Positions 1 through 9,295 of a stretch of DNA of 64,000 nucleotides are shown here, piece by piece. How positions within the stretch are numbered: the stretch's first letter is position 1; the number at the start of each line of letters is the position of its first letter. This DNA comes from Luteimonas aestuarii (GTDB lineage: Bacteria > Pseudomonadota > Gammaproteobacteria > Xanthomonadales > Xanthomonadaceae): positions 310,001 through 374,000 of the forward strand of contig NZ_SMTF01000003.1 of NCBI RefSeq assembly GCF_004357985.1, given 5' to 3'. Below the pieces are notes generated by a model. It searched no databases and was not told where the DNA came from. It was given only the letters and a program-made list of their open reading frames with translations. A program made the translations under genes and the position numbers.

Positions 1-1554
1 TTCAGGCAGGCCTACGCGCAGTTCGCCGAAGGCGGCTGGGGCGCGCTGGGCGCACCGGTGGAGTACGGTGGCCTTGGCCTGCCGCACGTGCTGGGCATGC
101 CGCTGGAGGAAATGATCGACGCGGCCAACCTGGCATGGGGCAACTTCCCGCTGCTCTCGCACGGTGCCGCCAACGCGCTGCGCCTGCATGGCGAAGCGTG
201 GCAGCGCGAGGTGTTCCTGACGAAGCTGGTGTCGGGCGAATGGACCGGCACCATGTGCCTGACCGAACCGCACTGCGGCACCGATCTCGGCCTGCTGCGC
301 ACCAGGGCCGAGCCGCGCGACGACGGCACCCATGCCATCAGTGGCACCAAGATCTTCATCACTGCCGGCGAGCACGACCTCACCGACAACATCGTGCACC
401 TGGTGCTTGCGCGCCTGCCCGATGCCCCCGCAGGCAGCAAGGGCATCTCGCTGTTCCTGGTGCCGAAGTTCAAGGTGGCGCGCGACGGCAGCATGGGCGA
501 GCGCAACACGCTGCGCTGCGGCGCGGTGGAGCACAAGATGGGCATCCACGCCTCGGCCACCTGCGTGATGAACTTCGACGGCGCGCAGGGCTACCTGATC
601 GGCCAGCCGCACAAGGGCCTGATGGCGATGTTTACGATGATGAACACCGCGCGCCTCGGCGTGGGCCTGCAGGGCCTGGGCCTGGCCGACCGCGCCTACC
701 AGAACGCGCTGCGCTATGCGCGCGAGCGGCTGCAGTCGCGTGCGCTGTCGGGTGCCAGGTTCCCGGACAAGCCGGCCGACCCGATCATCGTGCAGCCCGA
801 CGTGCGCCGCATGCTGCTGACCTGCAAGGCGCTGACCGAAGGCGGGCGCGTACTGGCCTACCACGCCGGCCTGCAGATCGACATCGCCGACCACGGCGCG
901 ACCGAAGACGAGCGCAAGGCCGCCGACGACCTGGTCGGCTTCCTCACGCCCATCGTCAAGGCCTGCCTGACCGAATGGGGCGTGGAGTGCACCTACCACG
1001 CACTGCAGTGCTTCGGCGGGCATGGCTACATCCGCGAACACGGCATGGAGCAGCTGGCGCGCGATGCACGTATCACCACGCTGTACGAAGGTACCACCGG
1101 CATCCAGGCGCTGGACCTGATGGGCCGCAAGATCATGCAACTGCAGGGAGCCGGGCTGAAGGTGTTCCTGGGCATGGTGCAGGCGTTCTGCGCCGAGCAT
1201 GCCGGCGATGCCGCGCTGGAGGAGTTCATCGCACCGCTGCGGGAGAAGGCCGGCGAATGGCAGGCGCTGACACTGGCCGTCGGCAAGCGCGCCATGGCCA
1301 ACCCCGAGGAGGTCGGCGCGGCCGCGCACGACTACCTGTTCTATTCCGGCTACGTGGCGCTGGCCTACTGGTGGGCGCGCAGCGTGGCCGCGGCCGAGGC
1401 ATCGTCGCAGTCGCAGGCGTTCAAGGACGCCAAGCGCGAGACCGCACGCTTCTACTTCGCGCGCATCCTGCCGCGCACGCTGGCCCACAAGGCGGCGGTG
1501 GACGCCGGCCCCGGTTCGCTGCTGGCGTTGGATGAGGATGCCTTCGACGCCTGA
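1..1554 (+). CDS. acyl-CoA dehydrogenase, 5' end outside the window
   Basis: FAD-dependent alpha,beta-dehydrogenation of an acyl-CoA in beta-oxidation or a related degradative route. The reading frame is open from base 1, so the start lies upstream; 517 residues are visible, against roughly 590-600 for this subfamily, so perhaps 75 N-terminal residues are missing. Visible motifs are the substrate/FAD stretch MCLTEPHCGTDLG, then FGGHGYIREHGMEQ and YEGTTGIQALDLMGR, where the Glu of YEGT is the expected catalytic base. After these comes the extra C-terminal domain of about 130 residues found in the FadE-like group that carries an acetyl-CoA-dehydrogenase-type C-terminus. Chain-length specificity cannot be told. 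The stop is followed by a 44-bp gap to the HNH gene. Confidence 0.93.
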   Translation, partial: FRQAYAQFAEGGWGALGAPVEYGGLGLPHVLGMPLEEMIDAANLAWGNFPLLSHGAANALRLHGEAWQREVFLTKLVSGEWTGTMCLTEPHCGTDLGLLRTRAEPRDDGTHAISGTKIFITAGEHDLTDNIVHLVLARLPDAPAGSKGISLFLVPKFKVARDGSMGERNTLRCGAVEHKMGIHASATCVMNFDGAQGYLIGQPHKGLMAMFTMMNTARLGVGLQGLGLADRAYQNALRYARERLQSRALSGARFPDKPADPIIVQPDVRRMLLTCKALTEGGRVLAYHAGLQIDIADHGATEDERKAADDLVGFLTPIVKACLTEWGVECTYHALQCFGGHGYIREHGMEQLARDARITTLYEGTTGIQALDLMGRKIMQLQGAGLKVFLGMVQAFCAEHAGDAALEEFIAPLREKAGEWQALTLAVGKRAMANPEEVGAAAHDYLFYSGYVALAYWWARSVAAAEASSQSQAFKDAKRETARFYFARILPRTLAHKAAVDAGPGSLLALDEDAFDA

Positions 1555-1598
1555 GCGGTTGCACAACCGTCATCGAATCGGGGTATGCTCGGACCCCG

Positions 1599-2276
1599 AT
1601 GGAGACCGACAGAGCGAAGCTTCGCCTGGTCCGATCCGGAGCCCACGGGATTCCGGCCGACGTCGTCTCCCCGCCAGAAAAGATCCCGCAGGCGCTGCCC
1701 GCCCGACTCGATGCCGTGCGCCTGCTGTCGCTGGATGCGCATGGCCGCGCCCTGAACTGGATCAGCTGGCAGGATGCCGCCTGCCTGTACGCGCGCGGCG
1801 CTGTGGCATGGACCTTGGGCGACCCTTGCCTCAACGTGCATGGCGGCACCAACCGCATCACCGGCCTGCAGAGCACGCTTGAGCTGCATCCGATCATCGC
1901 CGCGCGCGGCCATGTGCGCCCCGGCGCGCTCGACCCCACGCCGGCGCTGACCAACGCCGCACTGTTCGCGCGCGACCAGCACCTGTGCCTGTACTGCGGG
2001 CGCGGCTACAGCCGGCAGATGCTCACCCGCGACCACGTCAAGCCGCTCTCGCAGGGCGGACGCGACCACTGGGAAAACGTGGTGGCCGCGTGCTTCCAGT
2101 GCAATTCCCGCAAGGGAGGGCGCACGCCGCAACAGGCATCGATGCCGCTGCTGGCCGTACCGTATCGCCCCAGCTGGATCGAGCACCTGATCCTGAGCAA
2201 CCGCAACATCCTCGCCGACCAGATGGCGTTCCTGAAGTCGCACCTGCCCAAGCGCAATCCCCGCGGCAGGCACTGA
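1599..2276 (+). CDS. HNH endonuclease family protein
   Basis: A 225-residue protein with a C-terminal HNH nuclease module. The zinc-type frame is C130-x2-C133 and C165-x2-C168; between them lie D145-H146 followed by KPLSQGG, then N160, and N169 follows the second pair. This order matches the HNH fold that cleaves DNA with one metal ion. The first 115 residues resemble the N-terminal half of stand-alone HNH proteins common in xanthomonads and carry no recognisable domain. The gene is single and not near phage genes, so a housekeeping or repair role is as likely as a mobile one. Upstream, TTGCAC (1559-1564) and TATGCT (1584-1589) could be a sigma-70 promoter, although the 19-bp spacing is long. 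Confidence 0.85.
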   Translation: METDRAKLRLVRSGAHGIPADVVSPPEKIPQALPARLDAVRLLSLDAHGRALNWISWQDAACLYARGAVAWTLGDPCLNVHGGTNRITGLQSTLELHPIIAARGHVRPGALDPTPALTNAALFARDQHLCLYCGRGYSRQMLTRDHVKPLSQGGRDHWENVVAACFQCNSRKGGRTPQQASMPLLAVPYRPSWIEHLILSNRNILADQMAFLKSHLPKRNPRGRH

Positions 2277-2315
2277 CCTCCGCGACGCGACGGCCTTCGT
2301 AGCCGGCATCGCATG

Positions 2316-2374
2316 TCGCGGCATGCGCACATGCCGCGATGCGCCCGGCATGTCCTGCAGTCGCCATGCCGGGC
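2316..2374. repeat. two tandem perfect hairpins (REP-like)
   Basis: Hairpin 1 pairs 2316-2325 with 2330-2339 (10-bp stem, 4-nt loop). Hairpin 2 pairs 2343-2352 with 2365-2374 (10-bp stem, 12-nt loop). There is no T-run after either, so they are not classical terminators. They fill most of the gap between the HNH gene and the next gene. Confidence 0.6.
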
Positions 2375-2502
2375 GACCACAATGCGCCAATGCGCCGGGA
2401 TGGCGCCATCGCAGTTGCCGGCACGCAGCCATGTCCATGCGGCCTGTCGACAAGGTGCGAGCGGGGTTACACTCCGGCGATTCGACGACACCCGAGCCTG
2501 CG

Positions 2503-3615
2503 ATGTCCCTGACGATCGGATTGACCGGGATGGATCCCGCCACGGAAGCGGCACTGAAGTCGGCCCTGATGGCCGCCAACGAAAGCCTCAACAGCCACTG
2601 GCGCCTGGTGCCGGAGAGCGAAGCCGAGCACATCGTCGTCGACATGGACAGCATGTACGGCCCGATGAGCTGGCTGCGCCTGCACGCGGCGGGCAAGAAG
2701 ATCGTCGGCCTGACGTCGGCGCCACGCGCCCAGACCGACTTTCGCCTGGGTCGTCCGTTCGACGAAGCTTCGGCCGCGGCGCTGCTGACCGAGATATCGG
2801 CGAAGGCCGGGGTCGACCTCACGCAGCCGGCAGCATCGCCTGCTGCCAGCGCGGCGCCTGCGGCCGAGTCCCCGGCCCCGATGGTCGCGGCCGAAACCGA
2901 CATGCCGCCTGCGGTGGAGGCTGCGCCCGCGTTGATCGAAACACCGGCGAGGCCTGTCGCAGTGGAAGCCCCGCCACCGCCCCCCTCACCTGCGCCGGAA
3001 CCCGAGCCGCCTGCACCCGCGCCTGAACCGCCGCCGCCCGAGCCACCGCGCGACCGCACGCTGGCCGACTGGCTGGCCCCCGGCCTGTTGCCCGGCCGCG
3101 TGCGCTACCGCCGTCCGTCCGGCCCCATCCTGCTGATCGACACCGCTGCCGGGCAATATCACGGTCCGGCCACGCTGAAGCCGCTGGCCGGGTACTTCGA
3201 TGGCCCGGTATCGCTGCACGATTTCGAGCAGGTTGGCAATGACGACTGGGATCGCGAATCCGCGACCGCCGGCGCCGTGCAGTCACTGTCGCGCCTGCTG
3301 TGGCTGGGCGGACTGATGGCAGGCAAGGGCAAACTGCTGCCCGGGCTTGACCCGGAGGGCCGTTACCGCCTGAGCCGGTTCCCGCAGACCGAGCGCGAGT
3401 ATCCGCGCCATTTCCGCATCTCCACCGCGATGATGCGGGGGCCTGCCACGCTGGCCGAGATTGCCGCGGCCAGCGGCGTGCCGGTCGAGGACGTGGCCGA
3501 CTTCGTGAACGCCAACCTGTCCACCGGCTTCGCCGAGTTCGTGCCGGAAGCGCCCCCCGAGCCCACCGAGCCCCCGAAGCCCGGCGGGCTATTCGGCCGA
3601 CTGCGCGGAAAGTAG
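2503..3615 (+). CDS. unknown protein: N-terminal domain, Pro/Ala-rich linker, C-terminal domain
   Basis: Not recognised. The 370 residues fall into three parts. Residues 1-105 are a compact alpha/beta domain (MSLTIGLTGMDPATEAALKS at the start) that reads like a receiver-type fold lacking a clear phospho-acceptor. Residues 106-190 are a Pro/Ala/Glu-rich linker with runs of PPP. Residues 190-370 are a second globular domain that includes a helix-turn-helix-like stretch near MRGPATLAEIAAASGVPVED. The start at 2503 is chosen because the extra upstream codons back to 2323 are low-complexity and overlap the hairpin repeats. It lies 46 bp before dxs on the same strand. A regulatory or surface-behaviour role is possible, but nothing here proves it. 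Confidence 0.7.
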   Translation: MSLTIGLTGMDPATEAALKSALMAANESLNSHWRLVPESEAEHIVVDMDSMYGPMSWLRLHAAGKKIVGLTSAPRAQTDFRLGRPFDEASAAALLTEISAKAGVDLTQPAASPAASAAPAAESPAPMVAAETDMPPAVEAAPALIETPARPVAVEAPPPPPSPAPEPEPPAPAPEPPPPEPPRDRTLADWLAPGLLPGRVRYRRPSGPILLIDTAAGQYHGPATLKPLAGYFDGPVSLHDFEQVGNDDWDRESATAGAVQSLSRLLWLGGLMAGKGKLLPGLDPEGRYRLSRFPQTEREYPRHFRISTAMMRGPATLAEIAAASGVPVEDVADFVNANLSTGFAEFVPEAPPEPTEPPKPGGLFGRLRGK

Positions 3616-3661
3616 TACCGGGTGACCGGATTCCGCGGCCGTCACGGCTGCCGGGATTACA

Positions 3662-5587
3662 ATGGCGGGCATGATCGATGCCACCCGCTATCCGCGCCTG
3701 TCGCGGGTCGACTCTCCCGCCGACCTGCGCGGTTTCGACGAGTCCGAGCTGCCCGCCATCGCCGACGAGCTGCGCGCCTACCTGATCGAATCGGTGGGCA
3801 AGTCCGGCGGTCATTTCGGTGCCGGCCTGGGCGTGGTGGAACTGACCACCGTGCTGCACTGGATCTACGACACGCCCGAAGACCGCATCGTCTGGGACGT
3901 GGGCCACCAGAGCTACCCGCACAAGATCCTGACCGGCCGCCGCGACAGCATCCATACGGTCAAGCAGGCGGGCGGCGTGGCGCCGTTCCCGAAGCGCGAG
4001 GAAAGCGAGTTCGACACCTTCGGCGTCGGTCATTCCTCGACGTCGATCTCGGCGGCACTGGGCATGGCGATCGCCAATGCGCGCGTGGGCAACGACCGCA
4101 AGGTGGTGGCGGTGATCGGCGACGGCGCGATGACCGCCGGCATGGCCTACGAAGCGCTCAACCATGCCGGCGGCATGGACGACGAGCCGAACCTGCTGGT
4201 CATCCTCAACGACAACCGCATGTCGATCAGCGAGGCGGTCGGCGGCGTGACCCGCATGCTCGGCCGCATGACCAGCAGCCAGACCCTCAACGCATTGCGC
4301 GAGGGCGGCAAGAAACTGCTCGGCGACAAGCGCAGCAGTGGTCCCGCGCGTTTCGTGCGCCGCTGGGAAGAGCACTGGAAAGGCATGTTCGTGCCATCCA
4401 CGCTGTTCGAGGAAATGGGCTTCCACTACACCGGCCCGATCGACGGCCACGACGTCAAGGCGCTGGTTGGCGCGTTGAAGACGCTCAAGACCCTCAAGGG
4501 CCCACAGCTGCTGCACGTCATCACCACCAAGGGCAAGGGCTACGAACTGGCCGAGGGCGACCAGATCGGCTACCACGCGGTGTCGCCGTTCGATCCCGAC
4601 AAGGGCCTGGTGTCGAAGCCGGGCGCGAAGAAGCCGACCTACACCGACGTGTTCGGCGACTGGCTGTGCGACATGGCAGCAGCCGACGACCGCCTGCTCG
4701 GCATCACCCCGGCGATGCGCGAAGGCTCGGGCCTGGTGCGCTTCAGCAAGGAATACCCCGAACGCTACTTCGACGTGGCCATCGCCGAGCAGCACGCGGT
4801 CACGCTGGCCGCGGGCATGGCCTGCGAAGGCGCGAAACCCGTCGTCGCGATCTACTCCACCTTCCTGCAGCGCGGCTACGACCAACTGGTGCACGACGTG
4901 GCCACGCAGAAGCTGGACGTGCTGTTCGCGATCGATCGCGGCGGCGTGGTCGGACCGGACGGCGCCACCCATGCCGGCAATCTCGACCTGAGCTTCCTGC
5001 GCTGCGTGCCGAACATGGTGGTGATGGCGCCCGCCGACGAACGCGAGTGCAGGCAGATGCTGACCACCGGCTTCCGCCACGAAGGCCCCGCCGCCGTGCG
5101 CTACCCGCGCGGCAGCGGCCCCGGCGCCGCAGTCGGCAGCGCGCTCGACATGCTGCCCCTCGGCAAGGCGGAGATGCGCAGGCGCGGTGCACGTATCGCC
5201 TTGCTCGCTTTCGGCGCATTGGTGACCGTGGCCGAACAGGTGGGCGCGGAATTGGGCCTGACCGTGGTCAACATGCGCTTCATCAAGCCGCTCGACCGCA
5301 CCCTGCTGCTGGAATTGGCCGCCTCCCACGACGGCTTCGCCACGCTGGAGGACAATGTGGTCGCCGGCGGCGCGGGTTCGGCCGTGGCCGAACTGCTCAA
5401 CGCCGAGGGCGTCACCGTACCCCTGCTGCACCTCGGTCTACCCGACGCCTTCCAGCGCCACGCCAGTCGCGAGGACCTGCTGTCCGAGGCCGGTCTGGAC
5501 AACGCCGGCATCCGCGCATCGCTGTTGCGGCGCTGGCCTGCGTTGGGTAGCGAGGTGGCAACGGGCATTCGTTCCATCGCTGGCTGA
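3662..5587 (+). CDS. dxs: 1-deoxy-D-xylulose-5-phosphate synthase
   Basis: Condenses pyruvate and glyceraldehyde-3-phosphate to DXP, the first step of the MEP isoprenoid pathway; it also feeds thiamine and pyridoxal synthesis. The 641 residues (family about 620-640) show the thiamine-diphosphate motif [18 protein letters not shown], closed by the Asn of NDNRMSISE. The transketolase pyrimidine-domain signature [15 protein letters not shown] carries the catalytic Glu, and YPRGSGPG leads into the C-terminal domain. An in-frame ATG at 3671 is an equally possible start and would give the usual [10 protein letters not shown] beginning. The gene is monocistronic or co-transcribed with the preceding unknown gene. 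Cytoplasmic; no anomalies. Confidence 0.97.
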   Translation: MAGMIDATRYPRLSRVDSPADLRGFDESELPAIADELRAYLIESVGKSGGHFGAGLGVVELTTVLHWIYDTPEDRIVWDVGHQSYPHKILTGRRDSIHTVKQAGGVAPFPKREESEFDTFGVGHSSTSISAALGMAIANARVGNDRKVVAVIGDGAMTAGMAYEALNHAGGMDDEPNLLVILNDNRMSISEAVGGVTRMLGRMTSSQTLNALREGGKKLLGDKRSSGPARFVRRWEEHWKGMFVPSTLFEEMGFHYTGPIDGHDVKALVGALKTLKTLKGPQLLHVITTKGKGYELAEGDQIGYHAVSPFDPDKGLVSKPGAKKPTYTDVFGDWLCDMAAADDRLLGITPAMREGSGLVRFSKEYPERYFDVAIAEQHAVTLAAGMACEGAKPVVAIYSTFLQRGYDQLVHDVATQKLDVLFAIDRGGVVGPDGATHAGNLDLSFLRCVPNMVVMAPADERECRQMLTTGFRHEGPAAVRYPRGSGPGAAVGSALDMLPLGKAEMRRRGARIALLAFGALVTVAEQVGAELGLTVVNMRFIKPLDRTLLLELAASHDGFATLEDNVVAGGAGSAVAELLNAEGVTVPLLHLGLPDAFQRHASREDLLSEAGLDNAGIRASLLRRWPALGSEVATGIRSIAG

Positions 5588-5748
5588 CTGCAGCAAAGCC
5601 GTACGCCGGACTGGCACGCGCGGCCACCCTGGAGCGAGCTGAATCGGACTGAATGGGCGTCGCCTGCCTTGGGCCACGGCTTCGCATATCATCGCCAGCG
5701 ACCGTCGGCGGAGGGCCGACACCACTGCCGCACACAGGGGGGACCCGC

Positions 5749-6861
5749 GTGCAATCCACGACCGCAGCGACAAGCGGCCGCACGCAGGACGCCACGGCCG
5801 GACTCGACCGACTTCCCGGACGCATCTTCCGTTTCCGCCTGCTCGGCATGGGCTTGGCGGCCATCTGCATTGGCGGCGTGCTGCTGGAGAACGGCGCCTC
5901 GACTGCCACCTGGCTGATGTGGGCGCTCACCTGCCTGGCGTGGCCCCACCTCGCGCTGCTCCGCGCGCGGCAGAGCGCATCGCCCTATCGGGCCGAAGTG
6001 CACAACCTGCTGCTCGACTCCGCCATCGCCGGGCTGTGGGTCGGGCTGATGCAGTTCAACCTGTTGCCCAGCGTGCTGCTGTTCACCCTCGTCACGGTGG
6101 ACAAGATCAGCACGGCGATCCCGCGCCTCTGGCTATGGTCGCTGCCCACGTTCGCGATCGGTGTCGCCATCGGCGCGGTTTCGACCGGCTTCGCCTTCCA
6201 GCCGCATACCAGCACCGTGGTGCTGCTGGCCTCGCTGCCGATGCTGCTGATCCACACCATCGCGGTGAGCATCGGCAGCAACCGCCTGGTGAGCAAGGTG
6301 CAGGAAAAGAACCAGCTGCTCGACCGGATCAGCCGCATCGACCTGTTGACCGGGATGCACGTGCGCCGGCACTGGCAGCGCCTGGCGGCGCAGACCCTGC
6401 AGCGCCACCACGCCGACGGCGAGCCAGCCACGCTGATGATGCTGGATGTCGACCATTTCAAGATCGCCAACGACCGCCACGGCCACGCCGTCGGCGACGA
6501 AGTCCTGCGCGCGGTGGCGGGCGCCATCCGCACGCACGTGCGCGACGACGACAATGCCGGTCGCTATGGCGGTGACGAGTTCGGCGTCGTGCTGCCCGCG
6601 ACCCGCGCGGGAGCGGCCAAGGCGCTGGCCGACGACATCCTGCGCGAGGTCCGCGCCATCGTGCTGTCGGGTGCGCCACAGTCGCAGGTGACGATCAGCA
6701 TCGGCATCGCGGAAGCCGACCGCCGGCACGCCACCCTGGAACAGTGGATCGAAACCGCGGATGCCGCGCTGTATCGCGCCAAGCGCGCCGGGCGCGACCG
6801 CATCGAGGCGATCGCGGACGGACGCGACCAGGACCAGGCTCAGGGCGCCTCTACCTCGTAG
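5749..6861 (+). CDS. MASE2-type membrane sensor diguanylate cyclase
   Basis: Makes the second messenger c-di-GMP from two GTP. After a short polar N-terminus come about five hydrophobic segments in roughly the first 190 residues, arranged like a MASE2 sensor, then a GGDEF domain. The active-site loop is intact (RYGGDEFGVVLP), and an inhibitory I-site RDDD lies exactly five residues before GGDEF, so product feedback inhibition is expected. The GTG start at 5749 is preferred because a G-rich ribosome-binding sequence (5737-5743) precedes it and the protein then begins just ahead of the membrane region; the frame stays open upstream to 5653. The last 22 bp overlap the end of the convergent TraB/GumN gene. 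Confidence 0.88.
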   Translation: MQSTTAATSGRTQDATAGLDRLPGRIFRFRLLGMGLAAICIGGVLLENGASTATWLMWALTCLAWPHLALLRARQSASPYRAEVHNLLLDSAIAGLWVGLMQFNLLPSVLLFTLVTVDKISTAIPRLWLWSLPTFAIGVAIGAVSTGFAFQPHTSTVVLLASLPMLLIHTIAVSIGSNRLVSKVQEKNQLLDRISRIDLLTGMHVRRHWQRLAAQTLQRHHADGEPATLMMLDVDHFKIANDRHGHAVGDEVLRAVAGAIRTHVRDDDNAGRYGGDEFGVVLPATRAGAAKALADDILREVRAIVLSGAPQSQVTISIGIAEADRRHATLEQWIETADAALYRAKRAGRDRIEAIADGRDQDQAQGASTS

Positions 6862-7889
6862 CCCTTGGCGGCAAGCTGTTCCAGGTACCCGCCCGGACGC
6901 AGCAGTTCCGCCACCGAAACCGTGCCGAAGACCACGCGATGCTCGCGCAGGGCGGGTTCGGCCACCGCCAGCCAGCGCTCGCGCACACGGCGGTCGATGT
7001 CGGTGAAACCGCGCTTGCGCGCCACCTCGCTGCCGCTCCAGGCCGACAGGCAGGCGCGGTACTGGCTTTCCAGCGGCATGGATTGCAACGCCGCGATGTC
7101 GCCCACCGCCCAGGCATTGGCACGCGCCGCCATTTCCGGCAGTTCGCGCTCGACGATGTCCATGGTGCGGCTGAAGCACTCGATGTCTTCCGGCTTCAGC
7201 GCCTCCTCGCGGAAGTCGGCCAGCGCGCCGCGGGGGTCGTCGATGCTGACCTGCAGCATCGTCGGGGTGATGCGCATCCTGCGGCGCTTGAGCGCGGCTT
7301 CCACCACGGGCGACACCACGCCGCCATCGCGCAGGCCGGCACCACGCACCGCGCGCTGGTAGAGGCGCATCGCCGCGAACATCGGCCGCTTGCGTTCGAT
7401 GCCGGCATCGCGCCCGATATGGACCGCTTTCAGCGAGGTCCAGCGCGCGTACACGTCGGCAGGCAGCACGTCTTGCAGGGTTTCACCACCGGGATTGTTG
7501 GTGGCGCGCATGGCCGACGGCAGCAGTGTCAGGCCGCGCAGGCGGCCGATGTTGCTGCCCACGGTGATCCCGGGCTGTCCCAGCACCACGTCGGCTTCAT
7601 CGAGCACCGCCGCCACTTCGTCCGATCGCCACTCCATGCCGCGCGGCAGTGGCGACACCGTGCCCAGCAGGTAAAGCGTGTGCTCACCGTGTCGCACCTT
7701 CCACAGCCCGGGCCCGGGTTGCGCGCCGGACACGACATAGATGCCGAGGTCGCGCACTTCGCCGCCGTCGTCAGCGTCCTCCGCGGCTTGCGCATCGTCC
7801 CAGGCGTCGGTGGCGATTTCCTGCGCACGTGCGTTCGTGATCGACAGCGCGGACGACAGCAACAGGCACAGCAGCCAGGTCTTGGGCAT
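6840..7889 (-). CDS. TraB/GumN family protein, exported
   Basis: A 349-residue protein of the TraB/GumN family, related to the TIKI metalloprotease fold; most bacterial members have no proven activity. The N-terminus (MPKTWLLCLLLSSALSITNA) is a Sec signal peptide, so it is periplasmic or surface-exposed. The family core is recognisable as LWKVRHGEHTLYLLGTVSPLP, with the GT motif, and the closing GTVSVAELLRPGGYLEQL. In this copy the GxxH motif reads GTVS rather than GTxH, so the first metal ligand may be missing. The ATG at 7889 is preferred over a TTG nine codons upstream, which overlaps the cupin gene. It lies 8 bp after the cupin stop, so the two are probably one transcript. Confidence 0.8.
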   Translation of the reverse strand: MPKTWLLCLLLSSALSITNARAQEIATDAWDDAQAAEDADDGGEVRDLGIYVVSGAQPGPGLWKVRHGEHTLYLLGTVSPLPRGMEWRSDEVAAVLDEADVVLGQPGITVGSNIGRLRGLTLLPSAMRATNNPGGETLQDVLPADVYARWTSLKAVHIGRDAGIERKRPMFAAMRLYQRAVRGAGLRDGGVVSPVVEAALKRRRMRITPTMLQVSIDDPRGALADFREEALKPEDIECFSRTMDIVERELPEMAARANAWAVGDIAALQSMPLESQYRACLSAWSGSEVARKRGFTDIDRRVRERWLAVAEPALREHRVVFGTVSVAELLRPGGYLEQLAAKGYEVEAP

Positions 7890-7897
7890 GGACGGAC

Positions 7898-8380
7898 TCA
7901 ATCGGAGGAGGGGCAAGCAGGGGTTGCAAGGCAGGCACGCAGCGCAGCGGGCGCCTGCACGGGATCAAGCAGCTCGAAACCGGGCCAGGCGAATCCAGGC
8001 GCGACGACACACGCCACCAGCGCATGGCCGCCCGGCGCATGCGCGGATTGCCAGGTCCCGGCCGGCACTACGCACATCCGCGCATCGTCGCTGCCTGGGC
8101 CGAGGCGCGTACAGGTCACGGCTTCCGCAACGACGTCGAACTGCATGAGTTCCAGCGCGTCGCCCTGCTGCCAGTGCCAGGCTTCGTCGGCATCCACGCG
8201 ATGCCACTGGCTACGCCCGCCCGGCTCCAGCAGGTAGTGGATCGCAGTCATCGCGGGACGTCGGATGCCGTTGTGCTCGACTTGGATCGCGGCTTCATGG
8301 AAACGCCGGAAGTGCCCGCCTTCGGGATGCGGTGCCAGCGCAAGGGCATCGATGAGTCGCTGTGCGTCCGCGGTCGGCAT
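7898..8380 (-). CDS. cupin domain protein, DUF985 family
   Basis: A 160-residue cupin of the DUF985 family. It has the family opening LIDALALAPHPEGGHFRRFHE, the middle segment TAIHYLLEPGG with SQWHRVDADEAWHWQQGD (metal-type His and Glu/Asp positions), and the closing LVACVVAPGFAWPGFELLD. DUF985 members fold as RmlC-like jelly-rolls; no reaction is established for most of them. The start is the ATG at 8380, since the frame further upstream runs into the tRNA-Pro gene and its terminator. The stop is 8 bp before the TraB/GumN start. It is short enough that the whole protein is the cupin. Confidence 0.82.
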   Translation of the reverse strand: MPTADAQRLIDALALAPHPEGGHFRRFHEAAIQVEHNGIRRPAMTAIHYLLEPGGRSQWHRVDADEAWHWQQGDALELMQFDVVAEAVTCTRLGPGSDDARMCVVPAGTWQSAHAPGGHALVACVVAPGFAWPGFELLDPVQAPAALRACLATPACPSSD

Positions 8381-8421
8381 CGGCGCACTGTAGCGGTGGA
8401 TGGCCCAATCGCGGCCCAACG

Positions 8422-8444
8422 AAAAAGCCCGCCTTGCGGCGGGC
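8422..8444 (-). terminator. rho-independent terminator after tRNA-Pro
   Basis: On the minus strand a 7-bp GC stem (8438-8444 with 8427-8433, four-base loop) is followed at once by five T. It lies 11 bp past the tRNA 3' end and would stop transcription coming from pheST-ihfA-merR-tRNA-Pro. Confidence 0.85.
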
Positions 8445-8454
8445 CTTCGCGAAT

Positions 8455-8531
8455 TGGTCGGGGTAGCCGGATTTGAACCGACGACCACTTGTCCCCCAGA
8501 CAAGTGCGCTACCAGGCTGCGCTATACCCCG
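8455..8531 (-). tRNA. tRNA-Pro (anticodon GGG)
   Basis: 77 nt, including an encoded CCA. The acceptor arm CGGGGTA pairs with TACCCCG, with discriminator A. The anticodon stem CTTGT/ACAAG encloses loop CTGGGGG, giving anticodon GGG. The T-arm carries GGTTCAAATCC. It sits 81 bp after the merR-like gene and before a strong terminator. Confidence 0.95.
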
Positions 8532-8612
8532 GATGGGTGCGGATTATAACCGTCCCGGGCCGTTGTCGCCGCCCGGTGCGCTGGACGCTGGAGCCGCAGC
8601 GGCCGAACGGGT

Positions 8613-8969
8613 TCAGCGCTTGAGCAGGTGCAGGATTTCCTCGAGTTCCATCCGCACCTGGCGCACGATCTGGGCGCTCATCGCGGACTCCTGCTTGGCG
8701 CCCTCGCCCTCCAGGCGCAGGCGGGCACCGCCGATGGTGTAACCCTGCTCGTACAACAGGCCGCGGATCTGGCGCACCATCAGCACGTCGTGGCGCTGGT
8801 AGTAGCGGCGGTTGCCGCGGCGCTTGACCGGGCTGAGGCTGGGGAACTCGGTCTCCCAGTAACGCAGCACGTGCGGCTTCACGTCGCACAGCTCGCTGAC
8901 TTCGCCGATGGTGAAGTAGCGCTTGGCCGGGATCGGCGGAAGCTCGCGGTTGCTGCCGGGGTCAAGCAT
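8613..8969 (-). CDS. MerR-family transcriptional regulator
   Basis: A 118-residue regulator with the MerR winged-helix at residues 18-85. It shows [22 protein letters not shown], the second helix-turn-helix segment [20 protein letters not shown], and the usual [19 protein letters not shown], then a short helical tail ending HLLKR. It has no metal-binding cysteine cluster, so a metal-sensing role is unlikely; it belongs to the small MerR protein found directly after ihfA in many gammaproteobacteria. Its ATG overlaps the end of ihfA by 8 bp, so translation is probably coupled. The target is unknown. Confidence 0.9.
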   Translation of the reverse strand: MLDPGSNRELPPIPAKRYFTIGEVSELCDVKPHVLRYWETEFPSLSPVKRRGNRRYYQRHDVLMVRQIRGLLYEQGYTIGGARLRLEGEGAKQESAMSAQIVRQVRMELEEILHLLKR

Positions 8970-9273
8970 GCGCGGCCCCCGTGGCGCCGGTGTAGGCCTC
9001 GACCCGCTCCTTCAGCTTCTGGCCGGGACGGAACGTCACCACCGTGCGCGCGGAGATCGGGATCTCCTCGCCGGTCTTGGGGTTGCGCCCCGGGCGTTCG
9101 TTCTTGCGGCGCAGGTCGAAGTTGCCGAAACCCGACAGCTTCACCTGGCGGCCCTGGTGCAGGGCTTCGCGCAGCACATCGAAGAAGGCATCGACGAATT
9201 CCTTCGCCTCGCGCTTGTTCAGGCCGACTTCCTCGTACAGCTTTTCGGCCATTTCCGCCTTGGTCAACGCCAT
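8962..9273 (-). CDS. ihfA: integration host factor subunit alpha
   Basis: 103 residues. It forms the DNA-bending IHF heterodimer with IhfB, acting in recombination, replication and promoter architecture. The sequence starts [15 protein letters not shown] and shows [20 protein letters not shown], with the DNA-intercalating Pro in [10 protein letters not shown], and ends in [15 protein letters not shown]. The length fits IhfA (about 99-105) better than HU (90). It sits 22 bp after pheT and overlaps the MerR gene, the classical pheST-ihfA order. Confidence 0.95.
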   Translation of the reverse strand: MALTKAEMAEKLYEEVGLNKREAKEFVDAFFDVLREALHQGRQVKLSGFGNFDLRRKNERPGRNPKTGEEIPISARTVVTFRPGQKLKERVEAYTGATGAAHA

Positions 9274-9295
9274 CGGGCTCCCCTGGACACGTCCT

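Noticed and set aside
2819..5431. 870-codon open frame on the minus strand opposite dxs
   Set aside because: Compositional shadow of a high-GC gene; the plus-strand product is unmistakably DXS and the antisense protein is His/Gln/Arg-rich without domains.
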